From: JAAYUJ01 sp963698165
GTDB taxonomy: Bacteria > Desulfobacterota > Syntrophobacteria > Syntrophobacterales > Syntrophobacteraceae
Direction: 5' to 3'
DNA: 64,000 nucleotides
Assembly (NCBI GenBank): GCA_963698165.1
Contig: CAVOPT010000010.1
Location: 62,001-126,000 of the forward strand
The notes beneath the pieces are model-generated. The model made no database searches. It saw only the letters and a list, made by a program, of their open reading frames with translations, and was not told where the DNA came from. The position numbers were made by a program, and so were the translations under genes. Positions 51,081 to 60,065 of the stretch are shown in pieces; position 1 is the first letter of the stretch, and every line of letters begins with the position of its first letter.

Positions 51081-51218
51081 TTGAAGGGAGACCTGCAATC
51101 CCGGACAGCCTTGAAGCTCGTTCGCGAATGGATCGATCTGCGGTATGCAGAGCTGCTTGAAGACTGGGAATTGGCCAAACAGGACAAAACGATTAGGACA
51201 ATTAATCCATTGCAATGA
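51081..51218 (+). pseudogene. cassette 25: DUF4160 C-terminal fragment
   Basis: The frame encodes LKGDLQSRTALKLVREWID and LLEDWELAKQDKTIRTINPL, the C-terminal half of a DUF4160 protein. The N-terminal half with the HFH motif is missing. It precedes a DUF2442 gene, as in cassette 12. Confidence 0.75.
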
Positions 51219-51226
51219 GGTGTACC

Positions 51227-51538
51227 ATGTGGGACATGAACGAGGTGACCTAGATCGAATACCGTGGCGAATATGTATACCACGTCACATTTGATGATGG
51301 TGTGGAGGGAGACATTGATTTTTCTGTTTACCTCTCTCGGGGACCTATTTTTGAACCACTCAAGGACATGACTCTTTTCTCCAAGGCGACGGTAGAGGGG
51401 GGCACCATCGGCTGGCCGAATGGAGCTGACGTAGCCCCCGAGACGCTCTACGACAAGCTACTCCATGCATACTATCAAGTCACTCAAGCGGACACGCAAA
51501 AAGCCGCGTGCCGCTTAGTTCTATCGTGGGGGTCATGA
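51227..51538 (+). pseudogene. cassette 25: DUF2442 protein with in-frame TAG
   Basis: From ATG 51227 the frame reads MWDMNEVT, a TAG at 51251-51253, then IEYRGEYVYHVTFDDGVEGD, DFSVYLSRGPIFEPLKD and GGTIGWPNGADVAPETLYDKL, a full DUF2442 domain. The C-terminal codons read through the attC. The domain is otherwise undamaged; initiation after the TAG is possible but no good start is visible. Confidence 0.78.
51471..51532 (+). other. attC site 25
   Basis: ACTATCAA then stem CTCAAGCGGACACGC / GCGTGCCGCTTAG and a degenerate R' CGTGGGG. Lies wholly within the end of the DUF2442 frame. Confidence 0.75.
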
Positions 51539-51963
51539 ACTCACCAATATCTGACCTGAGTTTGTTGCTCCGATCCATGGAACCGGTGCTCAACCCGGGC
51601 GTCTATGCCTTCGTCTGCGTACCCAGTGCCGAAACGCTCAAGTCCGTCGAAATTGTCGCCTCTGTACGCGAACCCGAGGGCCTGTCTGCGGTAGTTGCCG
51701 AGTCAGACGCAGCTGCCCTCAACCTTCCAATCATGTTCCGAGCGGCGTGGATAACGCTGAAGGTTCACTCCGATCTGGAGGCCGTCGGCCTCACCGCAGC
51801 CTTCTCCGGCGCCCTCGCCAAAGCTGGCATCAGCTGCAATGTAGTGGCGGGAGCCTGGCATGATCACATCTTTGTACCAGCTGGCCGCGCGGCAGAGGCC
51901 CTTGTCGTTCTACAGCGATTGCAAAGCAACGCGGCGGCAGCGCAGCCCCCGTGCGACCAATGA
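51535..51963 (+). CDS. cassette 26: ACT domain-containing protein
   Basis: A 142-residue protein with two ACT-like halves (VYAFVCVPSAETLKSVEIVASV, WITLKVHSDLEAVGLTAAFSGALAKAGISCNV, HDHIFVPAGRAAEALVVLQRL), similar to small ACT proteins of the CASTOR/DUF2241 kind. Such domains bind amino acids. ATG 51535 lies just after the attC. Confidence 0.8.
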   Translation: MNSPISDLSLLLRSMEPVLNPGVYAFVCVPSAETLKSVEIVASVREPEGLSAVVAESDAAALNLPIMFRAAWITLKVHSDLEAVGLTAAFSGALAKAGISCNVVAGAWHDHIFVPAGRAAEALVVLQRLQSNAAAAQPPCDQ

Positions 51964-51964
51964 C

Positions 51965-52040
51965 GCCCAACCCCTCGGTCAACAGGACCTCCAACAGCGT
52001 GGTTCGCTTTCAGCGCCCCACGCTTTTTCCGGCAGATTAC
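51965..52040 (+). other. possible last attC site
   Basis: R'' GCCCAAC at 51965-51971 with CGGTCAACAGGACC-like L'' sequence follows the ACT gene. A matching right half is not clear. This may be the array's right boundary. Confidence 0.45.
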
Positions 52041-52077
52041 CTCGAACACAGGCCCCGAAATGGAAGGGTTGAATCAA

Positions 52078-53295
52078 ATGACCCATACTAGACCGAAGCA
52101 GTATTTCGTGGAACATGAGCAAATGGACTTTGAAACCCAGATTCTCCTCGGTGGTTGTCACTACGGCGCGGCTGATGCGGGGGAGATTCTCGCGACGGTT
52201 GAATGTATCCCGTCAGGCGATTTCGAGAAATGGTACCAGGAGTGGTATGCAGTCGGTGAGCGTATGCAGGGGATTGCCGAACAGAGCGCCTCAACGGGCA
52301 ATCATGTGAGCGCGAGAAAGGCTTTCCTGCGCGCCGCCACCTATTTCTCGGCGTCCGCCCTCTTCATTGATGGGACAAAGGACCCGTCGAGGGGCGTGCC
52401 TGCCTGGAAACGACACCTGGCTTGCTGGGAGATGTTCTGTTCCCACATGAATCCACCGGCCGAGAAGGTGAGTATCCCGTGCGAAGGTCTCTCAATGCCG
52501 GGGTACTTCTTCCGTCCCGACAAAGCCAGAGGTCCACGGGCCACGATCATCCTCAACAACGGCAGTGACGGCCCCACCTCCGCCATGTGGACTTGCGGCG
52601 TAGCTGCGGCCCTTGAGAGGGGATATGGCGCCCTGGTTTTTGATGGTCCCGGCCAGAACTCAATGTTGTGGCGCCAGGGCATCCCTTTCCGCCATGACTG
52701 GGAGAAAGTCATAACACCGGTAGTTGACTTCCTGTACGAGCGTGAAGATGTTGACGCGAATCGAATTGCCCTTTCGGGGCTGAGCCAGGGAGGCTACTGG
52801 GTCCTTCGCGCCCTGGCATTCGAACACCGGATCGCGGCTGGTATTGCGGACCCAGGAGTGATGGATGTCGCCGTGTCGTTTCTTCGCGAGCTTCCGCAGG
52901 AAATGCGCGATCTCCTTGATGAGGGGAGAGAGAGGGAATTCAACGAGGCCATGGATGAGGGGCTCAGGCAAGCCAGTGACGCGGAGCGACAGGTGATCGA
53001 ATGGCGAATGAAACCCTACATGGCGAAGAGCTTCTATCACCAGTTCAAGGCAGTGCAGCAATACAACGTGCGGGACGTCATCAAGCAGATTCAATGTCCC
53101 ATGTTCATTGCCGATCCCGACGACGAGCAGTTCTGGCCTGGACAGTCCAAAGATGTCTATGAAGCGCTTGCTTGTCCAAAGACCATCGTTCGGTTCACGG
53201 CTGGGGAGGGTGCCAACTGGCATTGCGAGCCCAAGGCACGCGGCCTTTATGATCAGCGCATGTTCGATTGGCTTGCCACGGTTCTACCAGAATGA
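52078..53295 (+). CDS. alpha/beta hydrolase (FrsA/DUF1100-like esterase)
   Basis: A 405-residue (411 from 52060) alpha/beta hydrolase with an N-terminal helical cap (1-125). Nucleophile elbow GLSQGGY, acid in ADPDDEQFWPG, and histidine in GANWHCEP are in order, making a full Ser-Asp-His triad. It resembles FrsA and 2,6-dihydroxypseudooxynicotine hydrolase-type enzymes that cleave C-C or ester bonds. Whether it belongs to the cassette array or the flank is unclear; no good attC follows. Confidence 0.82.
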   Translation: MTHTRPKQYFVEHEQMDFETQILLGGCHYGAADAGEILATVECIPSGDFEKWYQEWYAVGERMQGIAEQSASTGNHVSARKAFLRAATYFSASALFIDGTKDPSRGVPAWKRHLACWEMFCSHMNPPAEKVSIPCEGLSMPGYFFRPDKARGPRATIILNNGSDGPTSAMWTCGVAAALERGYGALVFDGPGQNSMLWRQGIPFRHDWEKVITPVVDFLYEREDVDANRIALSGLSQGGYWVLRALAFEHRIAAGIADPGVMDVAVSFLRELPQEMRDLLDEGREREFNEAMDEGLRQASDAERQVIEWRMKPYMAKSFYHQFKAVQQYNVRDVIKQIQCPMFIADPDDEQFWPGQSKDVYEALACPKTIVRFTAGEGANWHCEPKARGLYDQRMFDWLATVLPE

Positions 53296-53328
53296 TGCTT
53301 GCCTACCAAGCATGCAAAGTAGGGGTTC

Positions 53329-54003
53329 ATGGCCATCCTGTTACTGATTGCACTCGCAACCTTATCACTGCCTGCCGATGCATTCTCTTCTCCGATTGCT
53401 CAGCAGTTCTATAAAGTCAAGGTGTCTCTGTCAAATGGACGGGTCATTGAGGGCTACAGTTACGGGGTCAGCTGGATTGGCGGAACCCTGACGCAGGAGC
53501 GTAGAGTGCGCAGTGTCCTCTTGAGAGCGGAGAATGAGACCGTGACTGCTACATTTGAGTTTCCCGGAGATGCCCCCCCGCTTGTCTGTGAGGCACGAGT
53601 GAGAGATGAAGAAGGGAAACCAAGGACCCTTGCCGTTGCCTCTGAATACGAGGTTTTCCGCAGGGGTGTCGATTTCCACTGGATGAAGGGTGTACAGGAA
53701 TACTCTCTCCATGAGGTCTTGCGCATTGATACGGTGGATTTTGTTGGCCCGGGACTGCGTGTTCTTGATCCGCGAGACTACATGGACTTGAAGGAACCAT
53801 TGATTCTTGTGGAAGATTGTCGAATAGGGTGTGAGGTGAAGATGTACTCAAAGGATCCCCTTGTGACCAAAGAGATGCTGAAGATCCTTTGGAACAAGCA
53901 CTTCATGTGTGGTGAGCGATCTGTCATGAACCAGGAAGAAAGGGATGGAGTCCGAGAGACGTATCAGCTTGAGTGGCTCTCCGACCCTTTCTGCCATGAC
54001 TAG
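53329..54003 (+). CDS. secreted hypothetical protein
   Basis: A 224-residue protein with a signal peptide (MAILLLIALATLSLPADAFS), so exported. The mature part is beta-rich (VKVSLSNGRVIEGYSYGVSW, VTATFEFPGDAPPLVCEARV) with six cysteines. No family recognised. It lies 33 bp after the hydrolase. A sequence GTCGGCGTTGTGAGCTTAAC after its stop vaguely recalls an attC right half. Confidence 0.65.
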   Translation: MAILLLIALATLSLPADAFSSPIAQQFYKVKVSLSNGRVIEGYSYGVSWIGGTLTQERRVRSVLLRAENETVTATFEFPGDAPPLVCEARVRDEEGKPRTLAVASEYEVFRRGVDFHWMKGVQEYSLHEVLRIDTVDFVGPGLRVLDPRDYMDLKEPLILVEDCRIGCEVKMYSKDPLVTKEMLKILWNKHFMCGERSVMNQEERDGVRETYQLEWLSDPFCHD

Positions 54004-54043
54004 AGATTTGGCGTCGGCGTTGTGAGCTTAACTTCCAGGATCT

Positions 54044-54063
54044 GGCGGGGACGCAACCCCGCC
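54044..54063. terminator. possible hairpin between convergent genes
   Basis: GGCGGGG (54044-54050) and CCCCGCC (54057-54063) form a 7-bp GC stem with a 6-nt loop between the convergent secreted-protein and FemAB-like genes. There is no U-tract, so terminator function is uncertain. Confidence 0.35.
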
Positions 54064-54143
54064 CTACCATTTGGTTACCATCCGTTTTAAAAGAGCCAAT
54101 GCACTGAACCAGACCATTCCCTCAGAAACGGGGAGAAAGCTTT

Positions 54144-55274
54144 TCAGCTCTTATTGCGGACTCGCGCGACGTTGCTCCACAGTCTCCGCAGGATGGTCAT
54201 GGCGATGCGGGCGGGTTCCTCCCCGTGGAACTTGATGTAGTGGTAAACGGGCACCGCCTCGAACCCCCGGATGAGTTTGTGATCCCCGCCGAACCCCGGA
54301 TCCATCACTTGGAACCCGTTGCGGATAGCGTAGTCGATGGGACTGTAGTAGCAGGTGGAGAAGTGCAGGAACGGGACCTCCGTGAAGCTTCCCCAGTAAC
54401 GCCCAAAGATCCGCCTGCCCTTGTGATAAAAGATCGCAAGCCCCAGCCGTTCCTGAGACTTCTCGGCCACCGAGAACATGATCCGGTGACGGAACGACTC
54501 CTCCAGGGCCTGGAAGAAGGCTCCGCTCAGAAAGGGCCGTATCCCTTCTCCCATGTGCTTGTGCCAGGTTCTGAGATACAGGGCGTGCATTTCGGAAAAA
54601 TAGGCGTCGGGGGCCTCCTGCCCCGAGAGCATGTCGACACGAATTCCGAGGTCCCTCACGCTTCGGAGCTCTCTCTTGATTTTGGTCCTACGGCTGGACT
54701 TGAACGATTGCAGGTAATCGGCGAACGAGCGGTAGTCATGGTTGAACCAATAGCTGTATTGGTTCTGCAGGGCGATGTAGCCTCTTTCCCTGAGCGATTC
54801 GTGCAGTTCCCGCGCTTCCTTGGAGACGAAGTAGATGCGGCTGGTGTAAAGGCCCCTGGATTCACAGAGGCGGTCGATGTGATCCAGAAGCAGGTTACAG
54901 GAATCACGCTTGCTGATGGACGGGGAGTGGAGAAATTCATAGCCGGGAACCGGGGTGAAGGGAATGCTCCCAAGGAGGCCCCGGTGAAACGGCAATCCCG
55001 TGAACTCCGTGAGGAACTCCAGGAGGCCCCCGTCCCCAAATTCCACCCACGCTCGATTGCGTTCGTAGAGCGGTGCCAGGGCCACCGGCTCTCCACCTTC
55101 GTAGACAACCAGGTGGCTGGGCGTGTACCCGCACTCCCCGGAGACGGAACCCGATTTTTCCAGGGCCTGGAAATATTCCCACTCCATCATGGGGTTTGCC
55201 CGGGACGCCAGGGCGTTCCATACGGACCGATCCAGTTGTGCGGTTCCTGAAAAGGTTTCAAATGTCATGGTCAT
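54144..55274 (-). CDS. FemAB/GNAT-like peptidoglycan-type acyltransferase (COG3146-like)
   Basis: A 376-residue protein of the DUF482/COG3146 group with two GNAT-like halves: WEYFQALEKSGSVS early, PFHRGLLGSIPFTPVPGYEFL, and the C-terminal GRYWGSFTEVPFLHFSTCYYSPIDYAI and DPGFGGDHKLIRGFEAVPVYHYI. Such proteins are predicted aminoacyl or acyl transferases of envelope or exosortase loci. Start is 55274 (or 55268 or 55316; none has a strong ribosome site). Confidence 0.82.
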   Translation of the reverse strand: MTMTFETFSGTAQLDRSVWNALASRANPMMEWEYFQALEKSGSVSGECGYTPSHLVVYEGGEPVALAPLYERNRAWVEFGDGGLLEFLTEFTGLPFHRGLLGSIPFTPVPGYEFLHSPSISKRDSCNLLLDHIDRLCESRGLYTSRIYFVSKEARELHESLRERGYIALQNQYSYWFNHDYRSFADYLQSFKSSRRTKIKRELRSVRDLGIRVDMLSGQEAPDAYFSEMHALYLRTWHKHMGEGIRPFLSGAFFQALEESFRHRIMFSVAEKSQERLGLAIFYHKGRRIFGRYWGSFTEVPFLHFSTCYYSPIDYAIRNGFQVMDPGFGGDHKLIRGFEAVPVYHYIKFHGEEPARIAMTILRRLWSNVARVRNKS

Positions 55275-55316
55275 GCTGACACCGACATGCTTCCACCAAT
55301 ACGTTTGGGAAGACAA

Positions 55317-55652
55317 TCACCCTTGATCCGGGCCCATTCAAACGGTTGCATGTTTTTTGGCTCCGTCCACAGAGCCTATTATAATCACCTCCCGCGGAAT
55401 TCCACGTGCCTCATGCCGCCGGCATTCGGATAGCATCTACCGAAGCGCCCCAAGGCGTGTGTTTTATGGTATCATTTTAACTTCGCAATCTCTTTTCACA
55501 AACCACGAAGAGCACGAAGTATAACATTAGGTTGCAGTCATTTGACTTCGTGACCTTCGTGTCCTTCGTGGTTCAGATGAAATCAACCGGTTACGGCAAA
55601 GGTGCAAAACTTCAGATATTGATGACGGCCACACTCAGAAAGGAGATGTTGA
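55317..55652. other. intergenic region with CACGAAG repeats
   Basis: No gene. AACCACGAAGAGCACGAAGT at 55501-55520 is inverted at about 55545-55573 (CTTCGTG repeated three times). This repeat type is common between genes in related bacteria. The promoter of the M20 gene should be here. Confidence 0.5.
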
Positions 55653-57023
55653 ATGGTTCCCGACGAGGTTCTCTCAAAGATCGAGGGATATCAACAGCGC
55701 CATGTCGACGAATTGCTTGATTTCCTAAGGATACCCAGCATCAGCACCTATTCGCACCATGAGTCCGACATCCGCGAGGCCGCCGAGTGGGTGCTGGCTC
55801 GAATCAGAAAACTTGGCTTCGACGCCGCCATCCACGAAACCCGGCGCCATCCCCTGGTCTGCGGCAACCGCATTTCGAACCCCAGCCGCCCCACCCTTCT
55901 CATATACGGTCACTACGACGTGCAGCCTCCTGAGCCGCTTGAAGAATGGATTTCACCCCCGTTCTCCCCAACGGTGCGCGACGGGTTCGTCTACGCCCGT
56001 GGAGCCGCCGACGACAAAGGACAGTTCTTGACCTACCTCAAGGCCATGGAGGTGATCCTCGAGGTCACCGGCGATCTTCCCGTCAATGTGAAGATCCTGG
56101 TGGAGGGGGAGGAGGAGATTGGGAGCCCGAGCCTCAAACCGTACCTGGAAAAACACGGGCGGGAGCTCGAAGCGGATGCCGCCGTCATCTCCGACGGATC
56201 CCAGTTCGCTCGCGGGATCCCGGCCATCACTTACGGGTTGAGAGGCCTCGCCTACTTCCAGATCGATGTGACCGGGCCCCGCATCGACCTGCACTCGGGG
56301 CTCTTTGGGGGAGTGATCACCAATCCCATCCAGGCTCTGGCAGAAATCCTCGCGGGGCTGAAGAACCCGGACGGCTCCGTTGCAATCCCTGGATTCTACG
56401 ACGATGTGGCGGATCTCGAAGAATGGGAAAGAAAGGAGATGGCATCACTTCCCCTCGATGAGAGCGCGCTCAAGGAGTACCTCGGAGTGGACGCGTTCAC
56501 CGGCGAGAGAGGCTACGGCATACAGGAGCGCAAAACAGCCAGACCCACCCTGGACGTCAACGGCATCTGGGGAGGCTTTTCCGGAGAAGGGGCCAAGACG
56601 GTGATCGCTTCCAAGGCGGGGGCCAAGGTGAGCATGCGCCTGGTGCCGAACCAGTCTCAAGAGAGGGCAAAGCGGCTCTTCCACGATTATTTCCATTCCC
56701 TGGACATACCGGGGATCAAGATCCGGTTGACGGACCTTTACGGAGCGGATCCCGTTTTGATTGCCAGGAACAGGCCTCACATCCGGGCCGCCCAACGGGC
56801 CGTCGCCGTCGGTTTTGGAAAAAAGCCCGTGTTCCTGAGGGAAGGAGGATCCATTCCCATCGTCAATTATTTCAAGGAAATAGTGGGGATTGAGACGGTC
56901 CTCTTACTGGGGTGGGGGAGTCCCGACGACGGGGCCCACTCGCCCAATGAACGCTTCAGTCTTGATGATTATCACCACGGCATCCGTGCCGCCGCGGCAC
57001 TGTTTTATGAAATGGTTGCGTGA
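55653..57023 (+). CDS. M20-family metallopeptidase (dipeptidase)
   Basis: A 456-residue zinc peptidase of the CNDP/ArgE-DapE group. Metal and catalytic motifs: IYGHYDVQP (His, Asp), ARGAADDKGQ (bridging Asp), VEGEEEIGS (catalytic Glu pair), VISDGS, and HSPNE near the C-terminus. A dimerisation lid domain lies at about 195-365. It should hydrolyse dipeptides or N-acyl amino acids in the cytoplasm. ATG 55653 with AAGGAG. Confidence 0.9.
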   Translation: MVPDEVLSKIEGYQQRHVDELLDFLRIPSISTYSHHESDIREAAEWVLARIRKLGFDAAIHETRRHPLVCGNRISNPSRPTLLIYGHYDVQPPEPLEEWISPPFSPTVRDGFVYARGAADDKGQFLTYLKAMEVILEVTGDLPVNVKILVEGEEEIGSPSLKPYLEKHGRELEADAAVISDGSQFARGIPAITYGLRGLAYFQIDVTGPRIDLHSGLFGGVITNPIQALAEILAGLKNPDGSVAIPGFYDDVADLEEWERKEMASLPLDESALKEYLGVDAFTGERGYGIQERKTARPTLDVNGIWGGFSGEGAKTVIASKAGAKVSMRLVPNQSQERAKRLFHDYFHSLDIPGIKIRLTDLYGADPVLIARNRPHIRAAQRAVAVGFGKKPVFLREGGSIPIVNYFKEIVGIETVLLLGWGSPDDGAHSPNERFSLDDYHHGIRAAAALFYEMVA

Positions 57024-57123
57024 GGCAGGAATCCGGTTGTCGACACATGACGGACCGTCCGGATCCCCCGTTTCTTTTCGAACTCATAGTGAAACCATTC
57101 CATCAACGGGAGAAGTGACCACC

Positions 57124-58200
57124 ATGGCCAAGCTTTTTTCTCCAATGAAGCTGAGAGATGTTGTGTTCAAGAACCGTGTTTTTGTGTCACCCATGTGCCA
57201 GTATTCCAGCCAAGACGGTTTGCCCAACGACTGGCACCTCGTCCACCTGGGCAGCCGCGCGGTGGGCGGAGCGGCGCTGGTCATGGTTGAGGCGACCGCG
57301 GTGTCTCCCGAGGGGCGCATTTCTGCGCAGGACAGCGGCATGTGGTCGGCCGAACATTCCCTGGGCTTCAGGCGCATTGCCGAATTCATCAAGGCTCAGG
57401 GGGCCATCCCGGGAATTCAGCTGGCTCATGCCGGAAGGAAAGCCTCAACCGACGTCCCCTGGCGCGGGGGAAAACCATTGGGGCCGGATACCGGAGGATG
57501 GCAGCCCCTCGCACCCAGTCCCGTTCCTTTCGACGACGATTCTCCCACGCCTCGCGAGATGACCCAGGGGGACATGGAACAGGTGGTTTCCCGATTCCTG
57601 GCGGCTGCGCAATGGAGTCTCGAAGCGGGCTTCGAAACCCTTGAGATCCACATGGCTCACGGCTACCTGCTCCACGAATTCCTTTCGCCCTTTTCCAACC
57701 AGAGGACCGACATGTACGGCGGCCACCTGGAAAACCGCATGCGCTTCCCACTGGAAGTTGCCGAAAAGGTGCGGCGGGCCTGGCCTCAGCACTTGCCCGT
57801 CTTTGCCCGCATCTCCTGCACCGATTGGGCGGAGGGTGGGTGGGATCTGGCTCAGTCCATCCGGTTCTGTCATCGGTTGAAGGAGTTGGGGATCGATCTC
57901 ATCGATTGTTCCAGCGGGGCCTTGCTGCCCCGGGCGGTCATTCCTGCGGGACCTGGATTTCAGGTGCCCTTCGCGGCGGCTGTTCGCGAGAATGTCGGCA
58001 TCGCCACCGGTGCCGTCGGCTTCATCACGCATCCCGTCCAGGCAGAGCAGATCATCGCCAACGGCCACGCAGACGCTGTGCTTCTGGCTCGGGAATTCCT
58101 GCGAAATCCTTACTGGCCTCTCCACGCAGGCCAGGTGCTCGGGGTCGATATGCCGTGGCCCTCTCAGTACTTGGCCGCAAAACCCAAATTGCCTTCATGA
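57124..58200 (+). CDS. Old Yellow Enzyme family NADH:flavin oxidoreductase (YqjM-like)
   Basis: A 358-residue FMN-dependent ene-reductase. The thermophilic-like/YqjM class is shown by PMCQYSSQDG (redox-tuning Cys), LAHAGRKAS, and EIHMAHGYLLHEFLSPFSNQR. C-terminal phosphate-binding region GFITHPVQAE and DAVLLAREFLRNPYWP. It reduces activated C=C bonds of enones. ATG 57124, 100 bp after the M20 gene on the same strand. Confidence 0.92.
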   Translation: MAKLFSPMKLRDVVFKNRVFVSPMCQYSSQDGLPNDWHLVHLGSRAVGGAALVMVEATAVSPEGRISAQDSGMWSAEHSLGFRRIAEFIKAQGAIPGIQLAHAGRKASTDVPWRGGKPLGPDTGGWQPLAPSPVPFDDDSPTPREMTQGDMEQVVSRFLAAAQWSLEAGFETLEIHMAHGYLLHEFLSPFSNQRTDMYGGHLENRMRFPLEVAEKVRRAWPQHLPVFARISCTDWAEGGWDLAQSIRFCHRLKELGIDLIDCSSGALLPRAVIPAGPGFQVPFAAAVRENVGIATGAVGFITHPVQAEQIIANGHADAVLLAREFLRNPYWPLHAGQVLGVDMPWPSQYLAAKPKLPS

Positions 58201-58383
58201 CCGGGCTGCAGGATCGAGGGGCGGGAAGCGGCCGGAGGGGGCAAAAAACCAATCATGTCAATTCCCCCTCCATCCCACGGCGGGGAGGGAGAGGGGGCCG
58301 GGTGGCCGCTTAACGACCGGCATTGGGGGCTGGGAGAGGTGGCGGGAAACAATGATCCCTTGGACCAACGTGGGGCGGATGAT

Positions 58384-59199
58384 TCACTTGGGTGATGGCT
58401 CTTTCCAGAGCCACTCGAGCTGGCCGACGGGCTTCGCCTTCTTACCCTTCACAAAGAGGATGCTGATCCTCCGGTTGCGCGGATCATCGACCTGATCCGG
58501 GATAAAGGGTACCTTGTCGGCAAACCCAACGACCCGAGCGATTCTCTGGGATTCGATGCCGTCGCTTTCCAGTTCTCGCCTCGCGGAGGATGCCCTCGCT
58601 GTTGAGAGCTCCCAGTTGGAAAGCTGGTCGTTCCTTGTCGGTGAGCGGTCGGTGTGGCCCTCCACGGCGATTTCATTACGGAAGTTCTTGAGAATGGCCG
58701 CAACGGAGCCGACGATCCTCTTACCCGTGTCGGTCAGTTGGGCGCTCCCCGGGGGAAATATGGGGTTGTCCCGGGCATCTACGATCTGTATCCGGATGCC
58801 TTCCTCGGTTATTTCTATCATGACCTGGTCTTTTGGATAGTCCCCCTTGCTTTCGAGGCTTGCAAGGATTTTTGCGGCGATCTCCTCGGTCACCGTGGCC
58901 CCTGACTCATTGGACATATCGACCACGTCGCTGCCTGTCTGCTGGAGGATCATGGGTTTCGTCCCGCCATCCATCATGAAAGACTTGCCGCCCTTCTCGA
59001 AGAGGCTGAAGTCCTTGAAGTAGGCGGCGAGCACCGCGCGCTTCTCGGTGGAAACCATGGAAAGAAGCCAGAGCAGGAGAAAAAAGGCCATCATGGCCGT
59101 CACGAAATCCGCATAGGCCACTTTCCAGCTTCCGCCGTGGTGACCTCCCTCATGCTTCTTATACTTCTTGATGATGATGCGCTTGGGTTTGTCTTCCAC
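58384..59199 (-). CDS. motB: flagellar motor stator protein MotB
   Basis: A 271-residue stator protein. One TM helix with the proton-carrying Asp31 in AYADFVTAMMAFF, then a linker and an OmpA-like peptidoglycan-binding domain (about 150-260; EGHTDRSPTRND, LSTARASSARREL). GTG start overlapping the motA stop by one base (TAGTG). No other flagellar genes lie in the window, as is common for stator operons. Confidence 0.92.
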   Translation of the reverse strand: MEDKPKRIIIKKYKKHEGGHHGGSWKVAYADFVTAMMAFFLLLWLLSMVSTEKRAVLAAYFKDFSLFEKGGKSFMMDGGTKPMILQQTGSDVVDMSNESGATVTEEIAAKILASLESKGDYPKDQVMIEITEEGIRIQIVDARDNPIFPPGSAQLTDTGKRIVGSVAAILKNFRNEIAVEGHTDRSPTRNDQLSNWELSTARASSARRELESDGIESQRIARVVGFADKVPFIPDQVDDPRNRRISILFVKGKKAKPVGQLEWLWKEPSPK

Positions 59200-60056
59200 T
59201 ATTTCTTCGCTTTTTTGATGACACTCTCGAGCTCGAGAAACGTTGGTCGCAGATCGCCTGGAACGACTCTTCTGGCGAATTCAATGGCCACCTGGGGAGA
59301 TGGGGTGTTGACGAATGCCAGGATCCCCATCTTGAACACCGAAAGGTACTCGCGATCCTCGCTGGCGATGTTTTCGAGGTTCTTCGACATGGGTCCCACG
59401 AATCCGTAACACAGGAGCACACCGAGGAATGTCCCCACCAGTGCGGCCCCAATGTGATGGCCGAGGACCGCGGGGGGCTCATTGATCTTCCCCATGGTGT
59501 TGACTATCCCGAGGACCGCAGCCACAATGCCGAGCCCCGGGAGAGCATCTGCAACGTTGGCGATGCTCTTCGACGGGATCACCGCTTCCTCGTGATGGGC
59601 GTCGATCTCGTGGTCCAGAAGCGACGACAGCTCATGGGGCTCGATGTCGGTGATGGTCAGGGTCCTCAGGGTGTCCGCAAGAAACGCCAAGGCATGATGA
59701 TTCCTGAGGAATTTTGGGTACTTCTTGAAAATGGGGCTCTTTTCCGGCGCGTCGATGTCGGATTCGATGGAGACAAGCCCCTCCTTCCTGATCTTGAAGA
59801 AGATCTCACTCAGCAGGACCAGGGCATCCGTGTAGTCCTGGTTCGAATAGACCTTGCTGGAGAACATGCGCGCAGCACCGCCAAGAGTGGCTCTAATGAT
59901 CTTCATGGGATTGGCGATGATGAAGCCTCCCACCGCGGCCCCCACGATGATGACGACCTCCGAGGGCTGATAGAGCACGTGGAGGTTTCCATGGCCCATC
60001 AGAAAGCCCCCGATGACACAACCTAGCACCAATAGGATTCCGATGATGACAAACAT
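59199..60056 (-). CDS. motA: flagellar motor stator protein MotA
   Basis: A 285-residue four-TM stator subunit. N-terminal GILLVLGCVIGGFLMGHG, cytoplasmic loop, and C-terminal helices with GLGIVAAVLGIVNTMGKINEPP and GTFLGVLLCYGFVGPM. With MotB it forms the ion channel that powers the flagellum. Stop is TAG. Confidence 0.93.
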   Translation of the reverse strand: MFVIIGILLVLGCVIGGFLMGHGNLHVLYQPSEVVIIVGAAVGGFIIANPMKIIRATLGGAARMFSSKVYSNQDYTDALVLLSEIFFKIRKEGLVSIESDIDAPEKSPIFKKYPKFLRNHHALAFLADTLRTLTITDIEPHELSSLLDHEIDAHHEEAVIPSKSIANVADALPGLGIVAAVLGIVNTMGKINEPPAVLGHHIGAALVGTFLGVLLCYGFVGPMSKNLENIASEDREYLSVFKMGILAFVNTPSPQVAIEFARRVVPGDLRPTFLELESVIKKAKK

Positions 60057-60065
60057 AGGGCGAGA

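Larger units (their letters stand above)
21262..52050 (+). mobile_element. integron gene cassette array (about 25 cassettes)
   Basis: A run of mostly single- or two-gene units separated by attC sites (imperfect palindromes bounded by RYYYAAC and GTTRRRY). For the cassettes beginning at 21262, 21677, 22017, 22655, 24867, 31046, 31955 and 36718, the R'' at the cassette end is the exact complement of the R' at its start, the signature of IntI-mediated insertion. Base composition shifts from cassette to cassette. The array reads away from intI. Its right limit is uncertain: the last good attC is at 51471-51532, with a weaker one starting at 51965. Confidence 0.9.

Noticed and set aside
33927..51253. 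Pyrrolysine coding as the explanation for the TAG codons
   Set aside because: No pyl genes or suppressor tRNA are in the window, TAG is an ordinary stop in intact genes here, and two of the four genes carry further lesions. Kept only as something to exclude.
54225..55250. 341-codon open frame on the plus strand
   Set aside because: Antisense shadow of the FemAB-like gene.
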